Below the pieces are notes generated by a model that had not been told where the DNA came from, did not search any database, and saw only the letters and a list, made by a program, of their open reading frames with translations. The position numbers and the translations under genes are program-made. Of a stretch of 64,000 nucleotides of DNA, positions 51,772 through 60,601 are shown piece after piece (the first letter of the stretch is position 1; each line of letters begins with the position of its first letter). The stretch spans positions 1-64,000 of the forward strand of contig LPNG01000010.1 in the NCBI GenBank assembly GCA_001543395.1, read 5' to 3'. The DNA comes from Candidatus Alcium sp. F082 (lineage in GTDB: Bacteria > Bacteroidota > Bacteroidia > Bacteroidales > F082).

Positions 51772-53742
51772 TTATTCAACCACAATCTCGTAAACCCTAC
51801 CTTCAATATCACTCTTATTGTAAGGGATCAGTCCCTGTTCCCATACGATGGGCGGCCACCACTCGCTGTAATGGTATTCCTGCGTGACGATGGCCTTCAT
51901 CTGGTTGTTGGGAATCGAAGTGAACTCGTTGTTCATGTAGCCCATCACCCGCATCTTGTCGGGGCTGGGTCCAAGACGCCAAATAATCTCCGTAGGCTTC
52001 CACTCGATTTCGTAGTAGTAATACGGCTCCTTGAAGGCTTTGTTGCTCATCGGTGCGCGCTCGGTGAGAGCCTTGTAGAGTTTGTACCAGCGTAAGGTCT
52101 CGAACTTATGCTCTTTGTCGTATGGGATGGAGTCGATGCCCCATGAGAAGTATTTGGGCGAAGGCACAGCCAAGTCCCAATTGGTGCAGCAATACATCAC
52201 ATCGTCGTTCAGGGTCTCGTCTTGCACCACACAGATGCTGTCGGCCCGTTTGCCATAATAGTTCTTCGGCCAGAAACGTGAAGCCTTCACAATCTCGATA
52301 TCGATCTCAGAATAATGGTAGTCGGGACGACGCACAGGGTTCTCCGAGTCGTCGTTCTTGTCCACATAGCCGCCTTCAGCCTCATCGTGACGACGGTTAT
52401 TCCATGCATGGTTATCACTATAAATCAGCCAAAAGGCATAGGTCAAGCCATTCCAGATGTTCTCGTCGTTGAGCATCACGGGGAATTTAATCTTGCCACG
52501 GAACTTACCATAGGTGAAACCCACTCGGGTGCGGATACCCGTCGATTCCTTATGCAGATTGCTCAAGTCATCGTTGCCCGGGTTGATGAGGGATATATAA
52601 CTGCCATCATCAGCAAGCCGCACCGTTTGGCACGGCGTTTCACTCGTCACAGGCCAGTTCATCTGCAATTCGGTGCTGTCGAAACGGCCACGGTTGGCTT
52701 CATAATCCGCTCTCGTATAAGGATTCTCGCCCACAACATCCTGAATCACAGGAATGTTTCGCAACGAGTATTGCCGACTCACCGCGCTGAAGAACTGCTC
52801 GTAGAGGGCGTTACGATACAACGCATCGTCGGTGCCGCAATGACAGCTGGTGGTATCCAACTGATAGTCCTTTTTACTCACTTTTGATTCGTCAACAAAA
52901 ACGCCTTTGTCGACGGCAATCACGGCACGGGTCTTCAATTTGCGCTTCGAGCGGATGACCTTGATGTTTTTCGACTTGTGAGTCTCAAACCAACCATAGG
53001 GATTCACAAACTGCCCGTTTTCGTCGGCTTGTCCGATATATTGCACATACTCAGGGATTTCGTTCAGACCTTCTTCCTTGCAAAGCACGAGGATGAAGCT
53101 GTATTCACCCACACGCGGGTTACGTTTCCATCGGTGATTCACCTCGCCTTGGTTTTTCTTATCGTTGATGACCCAAAGGGCGTCTTTATACAACTGGTCT
53201 TCAACACTGCATCCATTCTTTTCGGCTTTCTCAACGACAGAATTGTACCATTCGGGCACGTTATGGATGGAGTTGATGACCGATTGGATATGCTCAGGGC
53301 TATAGCTGTTCTCGGTAAGGTCAGCACCATAGTATTTCTTTTCGTCGCGCGGGTTGCCCACGATGCGGAAAGCATCGCGAGTGCGATGGTGTTCGATGGG
53401 CTTGAAGCCAATCGTCACGTCCTCCCAGCTGCCGTAGAAATTCTCGTTGGCCAAAGGCAGGGTGTCGGGAAACTTGTACGATTCGTTCTGGTAGTAAATC
53501 TTATAGTACTTGTATTTCTTCGACAGGGTGAAGAATCGGAAACTGAACATCCCTGAACCATCCTTGGTCTGCCTGATCGAAGGCAAGGTGATGCCTTCAA
53601 GCACAGCGTTGTCCATATCCATGTCTAGGGTGACCGTGCGACTACGACCGAAGTTGCTCATCGGGCGGAAATAGTTAGTCTTCAACAAAAAAAGCCCTAA
53701 TAAGAGCAGAAGCCACCAGTATTTTCGTTTTTTATTACCCAT
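51772..53742 (-). CDS. Membrane-anchored GH16-type glycoside hydrolase with shared tail motif
   Basis: 656 residues. Membrane anchor at about 8-21 (KYWWLLLLLGLFLL), a beta region (35-140), then the tail motif of the X proteins at about 150-200 (NVPEWYNSVVEKAEKNG, DQLYKDALWVI). The C-terminal about 400-656 has the GH16 jelly-roll look: GFTYGKFRGKIKFP, WNGLTYAFWLIYSDN, catalytic E479-I-D-I-E483 (E-x-D-x-E), and YYYYEIEWKPTEIIWRLG. GH16 enzymes cut beta-1,3/1,4-glucans or galactans. The gene converges on the O-acyltransferase cluster, so it may trim the same glycan. Five bases after the CotH gene. Confidence 0.75.
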   Translation of the reverse strand: MGNKKRKYWWLLLLLGLFLLKTNYFRPMSNFGRSRTVTLDMDMDNAVLEGITLPSIRQTKDGSGMFSFRFFTLSKKYKYYKIYYQNESYKFPDTLPLANENFYGSWEDVTIGFKPIEHHRTRDAFRIVGNPRDEKKYYGADLTENSYSPEHIQSVINSIHNVPEWYNSVVEKAEKNGCSVEDQLYKDALWVINDKKNQGEVNHRWKRNPRVGEYSFILVLCKEEGLNEIPEYVQYIGQADENGQFVNPYGWFETHKSKNIKVIRSKRKLKTRAVIAVDKGVFVDESKVSKKDYQLDTTSCHCGTDDALYRNALYEQFFSAVSRQYSLRNIPVIQDVVGENPYTRADYEANRGRFDSTELQMNWPVTSETPCQTVRLADDGSYISLINPGNDDLSNLHKESTGIRTRVGFTYGKFRGKIKFPVMLNDENIWNGLTYAFWLIYSDNHAWNNRRHDEAEGGYVDKNDDSENPVRRPDYHYSEIDIEIVKASRFWPKNYYGKRADSICVVQDETLNDDVMYCCTNWDLAVPSPKYFSWGIDSIPYDKEHKFETLRWYKLYKALTERAPMSNKAFKEPYYYYEIEWKPTEIIWRLGPSPDKMRVMGYMNNEFTSIPNNQMKAIVTQEYHYSEWWPPIVWEQGLIPYNKSDIEGRVYEIVVE

Positions 53743-53747
53743 AGAAA

Positions 53748-55571
53748 CTAGTATTTTACAATGCGTTGAGTGTGGTTACCGACTTTTATAATATACACGC
53801 CAGGCGACAAGTTGGGATTAAAGGTGATTTCGTTTCTGCCTTCCTTCAACAAGCAAGGCATCATGAAAACCTTTCTGCCTATCATGTCAAAAATGCCAAC
53901 TTCATGGGCACTCAAGCCCTCAGCATCAAGCCGGAGATGTATCTCACCATAGGAAGGATTTGGATAGATCTCGAAATCATTGATTAACAATGGTTCAATA
54001 GAAAGAAACTCATTTAACGAGGCAAGGATGCTCACAGGACGGTCCATCAAAAAATTATTAATGACGGCCATGCTATAGTAAAGCCAACTGGAATAGCTAC
54101 TGGGGCTACCAAAGCGATGGGTTTGGTTGGGCACTTCGTATTGCAACGCAGCTTTGATGGTATCGAAGTAAGGCTTGGTGTTTGGGTAGGCAAACGTTGT
54201 AATGGCCAGCTCATTGAATCGATTAGCAAAATCCGTCTCAAATTGATCGTTCTCCAACAGTCTCCTGAAAAACAAGGTGGCTCTTCGACTTGAAGGCCAT
54301 ATAGCATCGCCCACATATGTGGCATTGGCAAAAGCGTCGAGCCCCTGCTCTTCGAGGCAAGCGTCTCCGTCATAGAAAATCCAACGCCATTTGCCGTTAC
54401 CCTCTTGCCAACAGCGCAGGTTGGCAGCTGGCCAGTCAAGGTTCTCCACAAAAATCTCAAATACGAAATAATCTATGAAACTCGAGATATCAATATGTGC
54501 TTCAGCGTAGGCATATTGTTCGTCATCGGATAGGTCGGCCTGCTCCATCCAGGCATACAAGGCATCAAAATTGGCAGGGTCACCACAGTCGGTTTCGACC
54601 CATTCCTTAATGATGGTTACATCGTCCTTGTCGACACCCAAATGGTCGGCCAAGTAATGCTCGTCGGGCTTCTCTTCCACGTAATAGATGCCCCAATACT
54701 CACCGTTGATAAACAAGACGCATGGCCGCGATGACAGACTCTCCACGTCTAACGGCTCAACAATACGGTTGCAGATGTAATCCTTGCAGCCCGATCCGTT
54801 CCATGCGCTCATATAGGGTCGTAAAGCCAAGCGTTTGAAGCTGGCTATCGACGTGGTTTCAAACAATTTATAATTGATGCGTTTGTGTCCATATTCTTCC
54901 CTGGCATAGAGCGAATACCCTTTTTGGCTTCGCCAACGCGACTGTTTCCCGTGGGTGCGCAACCCGAGTTGCTGCTTGAAGCCTCTGTTGTCAATCTCAT
55001 AAAACTCGACATTGGTTAACCGCTCCCATTCTCGCCCCTTCATGAAGTAATTGCCTGAAAGATAAGGAGAAAGCGGGTCGAAATGAATACCTGGCACAAA
55101 AATGCCAATCTCGTAATCAAACAAATCCAACGAGTCGGCACAGAGCGAGACTGCGGGCAAGCCATGGGTATCGCAGCCCAAAGCACTGATGAAATAACTA
55201 TTGGTGACCACTTGACTCACACAGCTATCGTTTTCATCAAAAACAGCTGCACGGATGACAATGCAATGCCGAATGGAATCGGGTAGAAAGAAATCTTGTT
55301 CGGGACAGTTTAGAATGGTATAGATTTCGGATCTTGAATACTTGCTACAATCCAACAACAGAGGCTCTTCATACAATGATGATTGTGCTGTTGGCCGATT
55401 TCCGTTGGTCGTAAACCGGATATGATTTTGCGTATTGTTGTTGAAAAGCTGCAAGGCGAACACATCGTCATAAAAGCCACCCTCTGCCGAAAAAACGACT
55501 GTGTCGTTTTGTGCTTTCAATGACATGACGATAAGAAAAACAAACCCTATGAGCCAAAGGCATCTTTTCAT
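53748..55571 (-). CDS. CotH-kinase family protein with T9SS sorting domain
   Basis: 607 residues. Signal peptide to LKAQ (about 20). A chitobiase/FnIII-like beta domain (about 25-120, IRFTTNGNRPT ... SLYEEPL), then the CotH domain (about 165-500): GIRTHG-type block LRTHGKQSRWRSQKGYSLYA, RLALRPYMSAWNGSGCKDYI, NGEYWGIYYVEEKPDE, and the Asp-rich WRWIFYDGDACLEEQ. A type A T9SS domain (IYPNPSYGEIHL to RIVKY) ends it. CotH proteins phosphorylate proteins in spores; in Bacteroidota the role is unknown. It has its own -7 element and the GH16 gene follows after 5 bases. Confidence 0.85.
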   Translation of the reverse strand: MKRCLWLIGFVFLIVMSLKAQNDTVVFSAEGGFYDDVFALQLFNNNTQNHIRFTTNGNRPTAQSSLYEEPLLLDCSKYSRSEIYTILNCPEQDFFLPDSIRHCIVIRAAVFDENDSCVSQVVTNSYFISALGCDTHGLPAVSLCADSLDLFDYEIGIFVPGIHFDPLSPYLSGNYFMKGREWERLTNVEFYEIDNRGFKQQLGLRTHGKQSRWRSQKGYSLYAREEYGHKRINYKLFETTSIASFKRLALRPYMSAWNGSGCKDYICNRIVEPLDVESLSSRPCVLFINGEYWGIYYVEEKPDEHYLADHLGVDKDDVTIIKEWVETDCGDPANFDALYAWMEQADLSDDEQYAYAEAHIDISSFIDYFVFEIFVENLDWPAANLRCWQEGNGKWRWIFYDGDACLEEQGLDAFANATYVGDAIWPSSRRATLFFRRLLENDQFETDFANRFNELAITTFAYPNTKPYFDTIKAALQYEVPNQTHRFGSPSSYSSWLYYSMAVINNFLMDRPVSILASLNEFLSIEPLLINDFEIYPNPSYGEIHLRLDAEGLSAHEVGIFDMIGRKVFMMPCLLKEGRNEITFNPNLSPGVYIIKVGNHTQRIVKY

Positions 55572-55587
55572 TTTGGATTATTTTCCG

Positions 55588-55595
55588 CAAAAATA
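55588..55595 (-). promoter_or_regulatory. -7 element of the CotH-GH16 unit (TATTTTTG)
   Basis: TAnnTTTG match on the - strand, 16 bases before the ATG. Confidence 0.5.
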
Positions 55596-55601
55596 GATAA
55601 A

Positions 55602-55632
55602 AAAACGGCCACCCGCAAAAGATGGCCGTTTT
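55602..55632 (-). terminator. Terminator after the S46 peptidase gene
   Basis: AAAACGGCCA (55602-55611) pairs with TGGCCGTTTT (55623-55632), with A/T runs on both sides. It ends the S46 gene on the - strand. Confidence 0.9.
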
Positions 55633-55651
55633 TTATGAAATTCAAACCAAA

Positions 55652-57865
55652 TCAGATCTTTTCCTCTTCCACGCGCAGCGGCTTGGGCTCGCCACGACGG
55701 ATGTCGAGTTCGTCGATGAGGTTGGTGGCGCCAGCGTACTTGTCGATGATGAAGAGCACGTAGCGGATGTCCACATTGATGGTGCGCTGCAGTTTAGGCT
55801 CAAAGTTGACGTCACCACTCATGGCTTCCCAGTTGCCGTCGAAGGCCAGACCGATAAGTTCGCCCTTGCCGTTCATGATGGGGCTACCAGAGTTGCCGCC
55901 TGTGATGTCGTTGGTCGACAAGAAGCACACCACGAGTTCGCCGTTGTCGTCGGCATAGGCGCCGAAGTCCTTCTTCTCGATGAGTTCGATGAGGCGCTTG
56001 GGGGCGTCAAACTCGTAGTCGCCAGGAACGTACTTCTCAAGGATACCGTTGGCGGTGCACACATAGTCATAATGCACGGCATCAGCAGGCATATAGTCTT
56101 GCACCGAGCCGTAGCTCATACGCATCGTCGAGTTGGCATCGGGATAGAGGCTCTTGCCAGGTTGGGTAGCGGCGTAGTACTCACGCAGACCTTTCACGTA
56201 GACGTGGTCGTTCTCGCTCACCGTCTGCATTGCTGTACGATAATCACCCATGTGGTTCATGATGACCTCCATCATCGAAGTGTTCATGATGTAAGCATAG
56301 TCCTTACCGATCTTCTTCGGGCTGGGCTTGGCCAAGAAAGCCTTGATGTTCTCAGGCGTAGCGAAGATGGAGTTGGTGTAGACTTCCTCAGTAAAGGCAT
56401 CAATGTCACCCTTGAACTTCTTGTCAATGATGTTGTAAATCTCAGGCAGTTCATCGGCCTTGAAGGCATTCTTGTAGGTCTTCAGCATCTCGGCAAAGGT
56501 CTTCTTCTCCACCTGCGGGTCGGTCTCAGCGAAGAGGTCGTCCACATTCATCTGTTGGAGCAGCGACAGGGCCAAGGCTTCAGCGTCTTTGTCCTTTGCA
56601 AGATAAGCTTCGTAGTAAGAGGCAAACTGGGCAGCAACGCCGGCGGCACCGACACTGGAGACGAACTTGGGGTAATAGATATACTTGGCCACGTCGCCAA
56701 GGCTCTTATAAGCAGCCTTCAGGTTCGGGAGGGCGTTTTTATACTCGGTCTTGTTGTTGGCGTTCACCCATTTGGTGAAATCGCGCTCCAAACCGACCTT
56801 GGTCTCACTGACCTTGTTCTTGCGGAGCATCTTGCACTGACCGATGAAGTTCTTCCAAGTGTTGGCCAAGCCAGCGTGGTTGTCGGCATACATCAGGTTG
56901 ATGTGGTCATCGACCTTCATGTATTCTTCCATAACTTCCAACTCTTTGCCGAAGATGTCGATGATGGTGGGATAGAAAGTGTCGACATTATAGTCGATGC
57001 CATAGCTCGACATGTAGCGTTCGGTCGAGCCGGGGAAACCCCAAATCATGGTGAAGTCGTCTTTCTGCACGCCGTCGAGGCTGATGGGCAGGTGGTGCTT
57101 GGGGGTCAACGGCACATTGTCCTTGCTGTAAGCAGCTGGTTGACCGTCCTTGCCAGCATAGACGCGGAAGATCGAGAAGTCGCCGGTGTGGCGGGGCCAC
57201 ATCCAGTTGTCGGTGTCGCCACCGAACTTACCAATCGAAGAGTTGGCCACACCCACAAGACGCACATCGGGGAACACTTGATAGACAAACATGTAGTACT
57301 CGTTGCCTTCGAAGAAGCCCTTGATGACAGGGTTGTACTTGCCGTTTTCCGAAGCAGCAGTTTCGAGTTCCTTGATTTTCTTGCGGATGGCAGCCTGTTG
57401 GTCTTGATAGTCCATATCGTCGGTCACCACACCAAGGATGTCCTTGGTCACATCTTCCATGCGGACGAGGAAGCTGGCGGTCATTTCGGGAGCGGGCAGT
57501 TCCTCGCCGTAGTTCTTGGCCCAGAAACCATCACGCAGATAGTCGTGTTGGTCGGAGCTGAGCTTTTGGATGGCACCATAGCCACAGTGGTGGTTGGTGA
57601 AGAGCAAGCCGTGCTCGCTGACGATTTCACCCGTGCAGAAGAAGCCACGCGGCATGGCATCGCTGCCTAAGCCCACGATAGCGTCTTTCAGACTGCTATG
57701 GTTAATGCTGTAAAGCTCTTCAGGGGTCAGCTGCAGACCCATTTTCTGCATGTCAACATAGTTCAGGCGCTCGACAAACATCGGGAGCCACATGCCTTCA
57801 TCGGCATACACGCGACCCACCGAAACCATGATGGCCATCGCGATGATTCCTAATACTTTCTTCAT
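55652..57865 (-). CDS. S46 dipeptidyl-peptidase, DPP7 type
   Basis: 737 residues with a signal peptide (to about Ala21). A periplasmic serine exopeptidase releasing dipeptides. Catalytic His93 in TNHHCGYGAIQ and Ser659 in GGNSGSP. The residue 18 places after the Ser, which sets the P1 specificity (Arg in the Asp/Glu-specific DPP11, Gly in DPP7), is Gly677 (FDGNWEAMSGD), so it should take hydrophobic P1 residues. Length is normal (about 710-720). It fits an organism that lives on peptides. Own promoter (-7 at 57923) and terminator. Confidence 0.93.
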   Translation of the reverse strand: MKKVLGIIAMAIMVSVGRVYADEGMWLPMFVERLNYVDMQKMGLQLTPEELYSINHSSLKDAIVGLGSDAMPRGFFCTGEIVSEHGLLFTNHHCGYGAIQKLSSDQHDYLRDGFWAKNYGEELPAPEMTASFLVRMEDVTKDILGVVTDDMDYQDQQAAIRKKIKELETAASENGKYNPVIKGFFEGNEYYMFVYQVFPDVRLVGVANSSIGKFGGDTDNWMWPRHTGDFSIFRVYAGKDGQPAAYSKDNVPLTPKHHLPISLDGVQKDDFTMIWGFPGSTERYMSSYGIDYNVDTFYPTIIDIFGKELEVMEEYMKVDDHINLMYADNHAGLANTWKNFIGQCKMLRKNKVSETKVGLERDFTKWVNANNKTEYKNALPNLKAAYKSLGDVAKYIYYPKFVSSVGAAGVAAQFASYYEAYLAKDKDAEALALSLLQQMNVDDLFAETDPQVEKKTFAEMLKTYKNAFKADELPEIYNIIDKKFKGDIDAFTEEVYTNSIFATPENIKAFLAKPSPKKIGKDYAYIMNTSMMEVIMNHMGDYRTAMQTVSENDHVYVKGLREYYAATQPGKSLYPDANSTMRMSYGSVQDYMPADAVHYDYVCTANGILEKYVPGDYEFDAPKRLIELIEKKDFGAYADDNGELVVCFLSTNDITGGNSGSPIMNGKGELIGLAFDGNWEAMSGDVNFEPKLQRTINVDIRYVLFIIDKYAGATNLIDELDIRRGEPKPLRVEEEKI

Positions 57866-57922
57866 TGATTTAAATTATTGTTGTTTGATTGTCACTATTA
57901 ATACTCAGCGATAATGAGTCTG

Positions 57923-57930
57923 CAAAGATA
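57923..57930 (-). promoter_or_regulatory. -7 element of the S46 gene (TATCTTTG)
   Basis: Exact TAnnTTTG on the - strand, 57 bases before the ATG; the + strand promoter of the methyltransferase starts 13 bases away, back to back. Confidence 0.5.
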
Positions 57931-57943
57931 GAAAATAATTCCG

Positions 57944-57951
57944 TACCTTTG
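57944..57951 (+). promoter_or_regulatory. -7 element of the methyltransferase gene (TACCTTTG)
   Basis: Exact TAnnTTTG, 16 bases before the ATG at 57968. Confidence 0.5.
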
Positions 57952-57967
57952 CAGCAAAAATAAAGCC

Positions 57968-59140
57968 ATGGAGGACAATTACCAATTAATAACCAAGACC
58001 GCCGCTGGCCTCGAAGATGTGCTGGCCGCCGAAATCAAGGCTTTAGGTGCCAAAAACGTGCGTCCTATGCACCGCGCCGTCATCTGCGAAGGCAACAAGG
58101 AGCTGATGTACCGCATCAATTACGAGGTGCGGACTGCGCTGAAGGTGCTCAAGCCTTACAAGAACTTCTTCGCCAAGACGCCCGAGGATCTATATAAAAA
58201 CGTGCAGGAAATCAACTGGTTTGAATTGATTCGCACCGACCAGACCTTCTGTATCGACGCTGTCACCAGCGGCCGTTTCTTCACCCACTCGCAATATGCA
58301 AGCCTAAAGATGAAAGACGCCATCGTCGACCAGTTCCGCGACGTCTACGGCATTCGTCCCAACATCAATACCTTGAACCCCGACCTGCGTATCAACCTGC
58401 ACATCCGCGAGGACAAGGTGACCATCCTCTTCGACAGCTCAGGTGAGAGTCTGCACCACCGTGGCTACCGCAAGCAAGTCGACAAGGCCCCGATGAACGA
58501 GGTGCTGGCGGCAGGTCTTATCCAGCTCTCGGGATGGAAGGCCGATTGCAACTTCTTGGACTGCATGTGCGGCTCGGGCACACTGCCCATCGAGGCGGCC
58601 ATGTACGCGATGAAGATCCCGCCGGGATACTATCGCAAGCAATGGGGCTTCATGAAATGGGACGACTACGATGCCGAACTGTGGCAACGCATCCGCCAAG
58701 AAGCTGATGAAAAGATCTGTGATTTCGACTACGAAATCTGGGCTTCCGACCGCTCGCCCAAGGCCGTCGCCATCGCCGAAGGCAACATCAACTACGCCCA
58801 TCTGCAGCACGATATCCACCTGATGAAGAAGGACATGCACGACCTTACCCCTCCCGAAGGCGGCGGCATCGTCATCATCAACCCACCCTACGGCGACCGC
58901 CTGGAGGAAGACGACATCGACCAACTTTATGAGGAAATCGGCCACACGCTGAAACACAACTTCCAGGGCTTCCAATGCTGGCTCATCACCGACGACGCCG
59001 TGGCGTTGCGCCACGTGGGATTGAAGCCGACGGCTAAGATACCGATTTGGAATGGTCCGCTGGAGTGCCGTTTCGTGCGATTCGATATTTTTGAAGGATC
59101 CTTGAAGGAGAAAAAGGCGAGAGAGGCAGAGGAAAAATAA
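57968..59140 (+). CDS. THUMP-domain class I RNA methyltransferase (RlmL N-part-like)
   Basis: 390 residues, cytoplasmic. THUMP RNA-binding domain about 45-155; methyltransferase domain about 160-385 with the SAM-binding LDCMCGSGTLPIEAA (197-211) and the catalytic N-P-P-Y (305-308) in IINPPYGDRL. This is the UPF0020/RlmKL family that makes m2G in 23S rRNA; in E. coli it is the N-terminal half of RlmL (m2G2445). The exact target in Bacteroidota is inferred. Single gene followed by a REP-like element. Confidence 0.85.
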   Translation: MEDNYQLITKTAAGLEDVLAAEIKALGAKNVRPMHRAVICEGNKELMYRINYEVRTALKVLKPYKNFFAKTPEDLYKNVQEINWFELIRTDQTFCIDAVTSGRFFTHSQYASLKMKDAIVDQFRDVYGIRPNINTLNPDLRINLHIREDKVTILFDSSGESLHHRGYRKQVDKAPMNEVLAAGLIQLSGWKADCNFLDCMCGSGTLPIEAAMYAMKIPPGYYRKQWGFMKWDDYDAELWQRIRQEADEKICDFDYEIWASDRSPKAVAIAEGNINYAHLQHDIHLMKKDMHDLTPPEGGGIVIINPPYGDRLEEDDIDQLYEEIGHTLKHNFQGFQCWLITDDAVALRHVGLKPTAKIPIWNGPLECRFVRFDIFEGSLKEKKAREAEEK

Positions 59141-59174
59141 AACATCCATTTGAAGGCATAGATACACTCTCTAC

Positions 59175-59243
59175 GCAGCCCATGTCATACCGACCGAGGG
59201 ACGAGGGAGCGTATCTAAGGGCTGCTCCGCTCGGTATGACATG
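59175..59243. repeat. REP-like element with long inverted arms
   Basis: CATGTCATACCGA (59181-59193) and TCGGTATGACATG (59231-59243) form 13-bp arms around GGGACGAGGGAGCGTATCTAAG, flanked by GCAGCC/GGGCTG. Similar GTCATxCCGACCGAGGGA elements occur in many Bacteroidota genomes. It may also act as the terminator of the methyltransferase gene. Confidence 0.75.
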
Positions 59244-59263
59244 CCTTCAAAAGTAATTGATAA

Positions 59264-59827
59264 TTACTTCTTATTAAACTGATTCATCGTTCTGTCCACC
59301 CCTTGGGTGACAAAGCTCTTGATGATCTCGACGGCCTCGTCGCATTTCTGGTCGACGATAGGCTCTTCGGAGGGCTTCCATTGTCCCAGCACAAAATCCA
59401 CCTGACGGCCACGCGGGAAGTCGTTGCCCAGGCCAAAACGCAGGCGGCAAAACACATTGGTACCCAATTTCTCAATGATGTCGGTCAAGCCGTTGTGGCC
59501 GCCGTCGGCACCCTGCTTACGGAGGCGCAACGTACCCAAAGGCAAAGCAATGTCATCGTTGACGACCAAGAGATTCTCAATCGGAATCTTCTCCTGCTGC
59601 AGCCAGTATTTCACTGCCTTTCCGCTGAGGTTCATGTAGGTCGTCGGCTTGATGACGAGCAGCGTCTTGCCCTTGAATTTCATCTCTGAGGTTTGGGCAA
59701 GACGGTTCGTGGTGAAGGTCCCTTCCAGGTCCTTCGCCAGCCGGTCGGCAATCTTAAATCCGATGTTATGACGGGTCCCATCATATTCGGCGCCGATATT
59801 TCCCAAACACGCAATCAGATATTTCAT
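59264..59827 (-). CDS. pth: Peptidyl-tRNA hydrolase
   Basis: 187 residues from MKYLIACLGN at 59827; the frame is open to 59923 but the family start is here. It releases tRNA from peptidyl-tRNA. The signature G-N-I-G-x-E-Y-x-x-T-R-H-N-I-G-F is at 9-24 with catalytic His20 and Asn10; VVNDDIALPLG, GGHNGL and RFGLGND blocks follow. Length is normal. It follows the L25 gene by about 110 bases with a terminator between. Confidence 0.95.
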   Translation of the reverse strand: MKYLIACLGNIGAEYDGTRHNIGFKIADRLAKDLEGTFTTNRLAQTSEMKFKGKTLLVIKPTTYMNLSGKAVKYWLQQEKIPIENLLVVNDDIALPLGTLRLRKQGADGGHNGLTDIIEKLGTNVFCRLRFGLGNDFPRGRQVDFVLGQWKPSEEPIVDQKCDEAVEIIKSFVTQGVDRTMNQFNKK

Positions 59828-59894
59828 TTCATCGGGTTCGTTTTGTCTTCCTCTTCTGAAAAGACGTGCAAAGATAGATAATTTCATAAATATG

Positions 59895-59917
59895 AAAAAG
59901 GCCGCCCGAAGGCGGCC
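59895..59917 (-). terminator. Terminator after the L25 gene
   Basis: GGCCGCC-CGAA-GGCGGCC (59900-59917 on the + strand) with AAAAA at 59895-59899 giving U on the - strand. Confidence 0.85.
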
Positions 59918-59938
59918 CACCATTATGAAAACAAAAAT

Positions 59939-60517
59939 TTACTCTTCAGTTTCTTCTTCAGCGACAGAAGCGCCACGAGCGGCGTTGACGGCGAAGATGA
60001 CGGTGTAACCAGGAGTGACGGGGGTCACATTCTCAATGTTCAGATCCTTCACCTTAATGGCTTCGTTGATGTTCACATTGCTGATGTTCACCTTCACATA
60101 GTCCGGGAGGTCCTTAATCAGGCCGTTGACCTTAACTTTCTTGATACCCATCTTGGGTTTACCACCACGCATCACACCAGTGGCCGAGCCTTCGAGAGCG
60201 ATAGGCAGCACAACGGTGATGGGTTTGTCTTCCTTCACGATGAGGAAGTCGGCGTGCAACACGCGATCCGTCACAGGATGATATTGGATGTCCTGGAGGA
60301 TGGTCTTGTAAGTCTTGCCGTTCACATCGAAATCGATGATGTAGGTCTCAGGGGTGAAGAGGATCTTGGCAAAGTTCTTGGCGGAAGTGGCGAAGTGCAC
60401 TTGCTCTTCACCAGCACCGTACATGACACAAGGAACCATTTCGGCCTTACGCAAAGCCTTAGTATCCTTTTTCCCTACGTTCTCGCGGAGAGAACCGCTC
60501 AATGATACAGTTTTCAT
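59939..60517 (-). CDS. rplY: 50S ribosomal protein L25/general stress protein Ctc
   Basis: 192 residues. N-terminal L25 5S-rRNA-binding domain about 1-95 (SGSLRENVGKKDTKALRKAEMVPCVMYG, then DIQYHPVTDRVLHADFL) and the TL5/Ctc C-terminal domain (PIALEGSATGVMRGG, LPDYVKVNIS) ending in an acidic tail. The two-domain form is usual in Bacteroidota. Downstream of prs with 84 bases between, which hold a copy of the 28-bp palindrome. Confidence 0.93.
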   Translation of the reverse strand: MKTVSLSGSLRENVGKKDTKALRKAEMVPCVMYGAGEEQVHFATSAKNFAKILFTPETYIIDFDVNGKTYKTILQDIQYHPVTDRVLHADFLIVKEDKPITVVLPIALEGSATGVMRGGKPKMGIKKVKVNGLIKDLPDYVKVNISNVNINEAIKVKDLNIENVTPVTPGYTVIFAVNAARGASVAEEETEE

Positions 60518-60562
60518 TGTGTTAATTGTTTAGTTGTTGATTAATTGAATTGTTTATTGTTG

Positions 60563-60590
60563 GTAGAGTCATGACAAGCCACGACTCTAC
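60563..60590. repeat. 28-bp palindromic repeat, copy 5 (variant)
   Basis: Arms GTAGAGTC...GACTCTAC with an imperfect core; same length and outer arms as copies 1-4. Lies between prs and rplY. Confidence 0.7.
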
Positions 60591-60601
60591 GAGATTGTCA
60601 T

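Noticed and set aside
55622-57670. Long + strand open frame of 682 codons
   Set aside because: It mirrors the S46 peptidase on the other strand, which has full catalytic motifs. The mirror has no recognisable motif and a Val/His-rich composition typical of antisense frames in high-bias genes.
55652-57865. Asp/Glu-specific DPP11
   Set aside because: The specificity residue 18 after the Ser is Gly, not Arg.
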